From: Lachnospiraceae bacterium
Lineage (GTDB): Bacteria; Bacillota; Clostridia; Lachnospirales; Lachnospiraceae
Assembly (NCBI GenBank): GCA_016293925.1
Contig: JAEDCX010000058.1
Location: 1 to 16,270 of the forward strand
Direction of reading: 5' to 3'
DNA: 16,270 bases
The notes under the pieces were generated by a model. It did no database searches, was not told the DNA's origin, and was given only the letters and a program-made list of their open reading frames with translations. Below, piece after piece: positions 15,099-16,270 of the stretch. A program made the translations under genes and the position numbers. Positions within the stretch are counted from its first letter, which is position 1, and the number at the start of each line of letters is the position of its first letter.

Positions 15099-15137
15099 AA
15101 AAAAACACCTGCGAGACGAATACTGTCCCGCAGATGT
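15099..15137 (-). terminator. Leader terminator upstream of the CDF gene
   Basis: A continuous 13-bp stem with two G-U pairs (ACATCTGCGGGAC from 15137 with GTCTCGCAGGTGT ending at 15105) has a 7-nt loop and is followed by a run of seven T. It is a very strong intrinsic terminator located 60 nt before the CDF start codon and after a predicted promoter, so it should function as an attenuator. Confidence 0.85.
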
Positions 15138-15189
15138 AACTGTCATCCGCTGTCGCTGCTGCAACCCGACCAAATGGTCTGCTCAGATT
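15119..15189 (-). ncRNA. Candidate NiCo (czcD-type) riboswitch aptamer
   Basis: On the minus strand the leader folds by eye into a four-way junction. P1 is AATCTG with CAG-T-ATT (one bulge). P2 is GACC/GGTC, P3 is GTTGC/GCGAC around AGCA, and P4 is GCGGATG/CATCTGC around a 7-nt loop. Short purine-rich joints remain, including GGGA just before the closing CAG. The 3' strand of P4 and the following GGGAC form the 5' arm of the terminator, so the two folds exclude each other. NiCo riboswitches have this four-stem architecture and sit before CDF exporters in Clostridia. I did not align it to the family consensus, so the class assignment is inferred from architecture and context. Confidence 0.6.
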
Positions 15190-15198
15190 TGTTTCATT

Positions 15199-15228
15199 AT
15201 CGTATCATATGCAGATGTGAATTGGCAA
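15199..15228 (-). promoter_or_regulatory. Promoter for the CDF gene leader
   Basis: Minus strand -35 TTGCCA (15223-15228), 18-nt spacer, and -10 TACGAT (15199-15204). Transcription would start near 15191, just before the first stem of the candidate riboswitch. The boxes are imperfect, but the position fits the leader exactly. Confidence 0.5.
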
Positions 15229-15543
15229 GTGTTTTTCTGCATGCGCTTCCGCTGATTGTTTGCGAGGCATCAAGAATGGGATGGGAGCTGTTCCAGAACT
15301 TCGCACCTATGATATCCATATTGTAGTGATATCAGATATCTACAGAGGATAAAGATAATCTTCCTCACTGTCATCCATAATTCTGTACCATTCACTTTCA
15401 ACCGAATCAAACATGAGCTACGAGATACTCAGGATGCACTTGTTTTTGTTTCTGCTTACCACCAGCCGCTTATGCAAGCCGGTTTTCTCCGCGAAATTCT
15501 TAAAGCGTCAAATATACCGCCACCGCAACAATTTCATGAACCA
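15229..15543. other. Gene-poor stretch with possible decayed plus-strand coding traces
   Basis: No intact gene is supported here. On the plus strand two overlapping open frames without a convincing start read like protein: one open from 15221 to a stop at 15350-15352 (containing GMGAVPELRTYDIHIVVIS), and one in the next frame open from 15313 to 15624 (containing DALVFVSAYHQPLMQAGFL). A frameshifted remnant of a lost gene would explain this, but the family is not recognised and chance open frames of this size occur. No terminator for the GNAT gene was found here. Confidence 0.25.
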
Positions 15544-16026
15544 TTACAGTTCCTTTTTCATATATCCGCATGTGAATGGGAAAAAATCATATTTCTTTGT
15601 TGCAATATGTTTTGCTCCATTTAACTCATACCATTTGCGAAGAACTTTGTTTTCCTCTACAATACCTATATTTACAATCATACAACCTGCTTCTTTTGCT
15701 GTATGAAAGGCATGCTCCAATAATTGTTTTCCAATTCCCCTATGTCTGTATTCCGGCAATACTGAGAGATTATTGAGTTCACATTCACCGTTTTCCTGTA
15801 ATAAAAGGGAATAATATCCACACAAATCACCATCTTCTTCAAATACATACATCGGTCTGTGCTCTCTATCCATATGCCAATACAATCTGTCCGTTGTCGT
15901 CGCAAATGCCGTAAATCTAGGAGCATTTTCCTCTGTGAAGCCATATTCATCTGCAACCGTAATAAAACTCTTTTTGATAACCTCCACACACACTGGGATT
16001 TCTTCACGTCTTACTTCTCGTATCAT
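15544..16026 (-). CDS. GNAT-family N-acetyltransferase
   Basis: A 160-residue GNAT acetyltransferase that would transfer an acetyl group from acetyl-CoA to an unknown amine. The fold is readable: beta1 MIREVRREEIPVCVEVIKKS, then the strand pair around MYVFEEDGDLCGYYSL, the acetyl-CoA loop LSVLPEYRHRGIGKQLLEHA (R/Q-x-x-G-x-G/A-type, about 100-119), and a C-terminal NKVLRKWYELNGAK stretch. ATG 16026 with GGTGA close upstream gives the usual length; the frame is open to 16092 but those residues look non-coding. The gene is visibly richer in A+T, with long A and T runs, than the rest of the window, which may mean it was acquired. The substrate cannot be deduced from neighbours. Confidence 0.9.
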   Translation of the reverse strand: MIREVRREEIPVCVEVIKKSFITVADEYGFTEENAPRFTAFATTTDRLYWHMDREHRPMYVFEEDGDLCGYYSLLLQENGECELNNLSVLPEYRHRGIGKQLLEHAFHTAKEAGCMIVNIGIVEENKVLRKWYELNGAKHIATKKYDFFPFTCGYMKKEL

Positions 16027-16087
16027 TTTGTCACCATTTTTTGTTACACTCTCACTATTATCAATTGCACACTTTCTGTTTGCATTT

Positions 16088-16117
16088 ATCATAGCATATG
16101 CAGTTTCTTTTGGCCAA
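16088..16117 (-). promoter_or_regulatory. Possible promoter for the GNAT gene
   Basis: Minus strand -35 TTGGCC (16112-16117), 18-nt spacer, and -10 TATGAT (16088-16093) in an extended TGC context. It lies about 60 nt before the start codon. A perfect 13-bp dyad, CCGGATTATCCGG (16119-16131), abuts the -35 and overlaps the 3' UTR of the preceding gene. Confidence 0.4.
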
Positions 16118-16134
16118 ACCGGATTATCCGGAGT

Positions 16135-16270
16135 TCAATTCGTTGTAATGTAGCACACGGATACCTCCCAAAATCCATACTCAGATACAACTTTTTCTGC
16201 ATAACACAGCAGCCAATGCTCATGCTTCTGCATCCACGATTCAGATTCGGTGGACAGAACGAAAAAGGCA
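16135..16270 (-). CDS. C-terminal end of an unrecognised protein (5' part outside window)
   Basis: The minus strand is open from the window edge to TGA at 16135-16137, giving the last 44 residues of a protein. The visible part is rich in aromatic residues and Glu, with WMQKHEHWLLCYAEKVVSEY and a final CYITTN. It reads like genuine coding sequence and is followed 108 nt later by the GNAT start on the same strand. No family is recognised and nothing can be said about function. Confidence 0.5.
   Translation of the reverse strand, partial: AFFVLSTESESWMQKHEHWLLCYAEKVVSEYGFWEVSVCYITTN

Noticed and set aside
15119..15189. yybP-ykoY manganese riboswitch
   Set aside because: The stem arrangement is a four-way junction rather than the two-arm yybP-ykoY layout, and the transporter has a His/Asp tetrad in place of the Mn-type all-Asp site.

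Overview
The window looks like chromosomal DNA from a Clostridia-type Bacillota, most likely a Lachnospiraceae relative. The reasons are moderate GC content, strong GGAGG-type ribosome binding sites, the infC-rpmI-rplT order with an infC that appears to start at ATT, a two-module DUF1540 protein, and an MgtE, a class A penicillin-binding protein and an ABC ATPase-permease fusion of the low-GC Gram-positive type. Every supported gene except the penicillin-binding protein is on the minus strand. No phage, insertion sequence, tRNA, rRNA or CRISPR array is visible.

Layout. Positions 1-1514 hold mgtE (3' end cut by the window edge), its promoter, and a short leader ORF that overlaps the mgtE start. 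Next is a YigZ/IMPACT protein (1511-2161). Divergent from it is a class A penicillin-binding protein (2333-5032) with a cysteine-bearing C-terminal tail and a strong terminator. Positions 5179-7354 hold a tightly packed trio of single-pass membrane proteins: YARHG domain, TcaA-like, and SH3b. Its promoter is followed at once by a terminator-like hairpin. Upstream of the trio is an 836-residue MacB/FtsX-type ABC fusion (7469-9979), then a GH31 alpha-glycosidase (10069-12156). Then comes the translation operon infC-rpmI-rplT (12263-13383), with its own promoter, leader attenuator and terminator. A DUF1540 protein (13745-14065) and a cation diffusion facilitator (14145-15038) follow. The window ends with an A+T-rich stretch holding a GNAT acetyltransferase (15544-16026) and the last 44 codons of an unrecognised gene.

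How the parts work together. Envelope functions dominate the first 10 kb: Mg2+ uptake, peptidoglycan synthesis, three anchored extracytoplasmic proteins and an ABC system. The trio plus the ABC fusion could be an envelope-sensing or export module, but that is inference. Two metal transporters carry elaborate leaders. mgtE has a proline-containing leader ORF. The cation diffusion facilitator has a leader that folds on paper into a four-way junction, mutually exclusive with a terminator, which is the architecture of the NiCo (czcD) riboswitch. The infC operon has an attenuator-like leader consistent with L20/IF3 autoregulation.

The strongest second-look items are the metal-responsive leader at 15099-15228, the mgtE leader ORF at 1302-1412, the envelope trio with its hairpin at the transcription start, and the 29-bp tandem repeat directly upstream of the infC promoter. 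All assignments come from reading the sequence; no database search was run.
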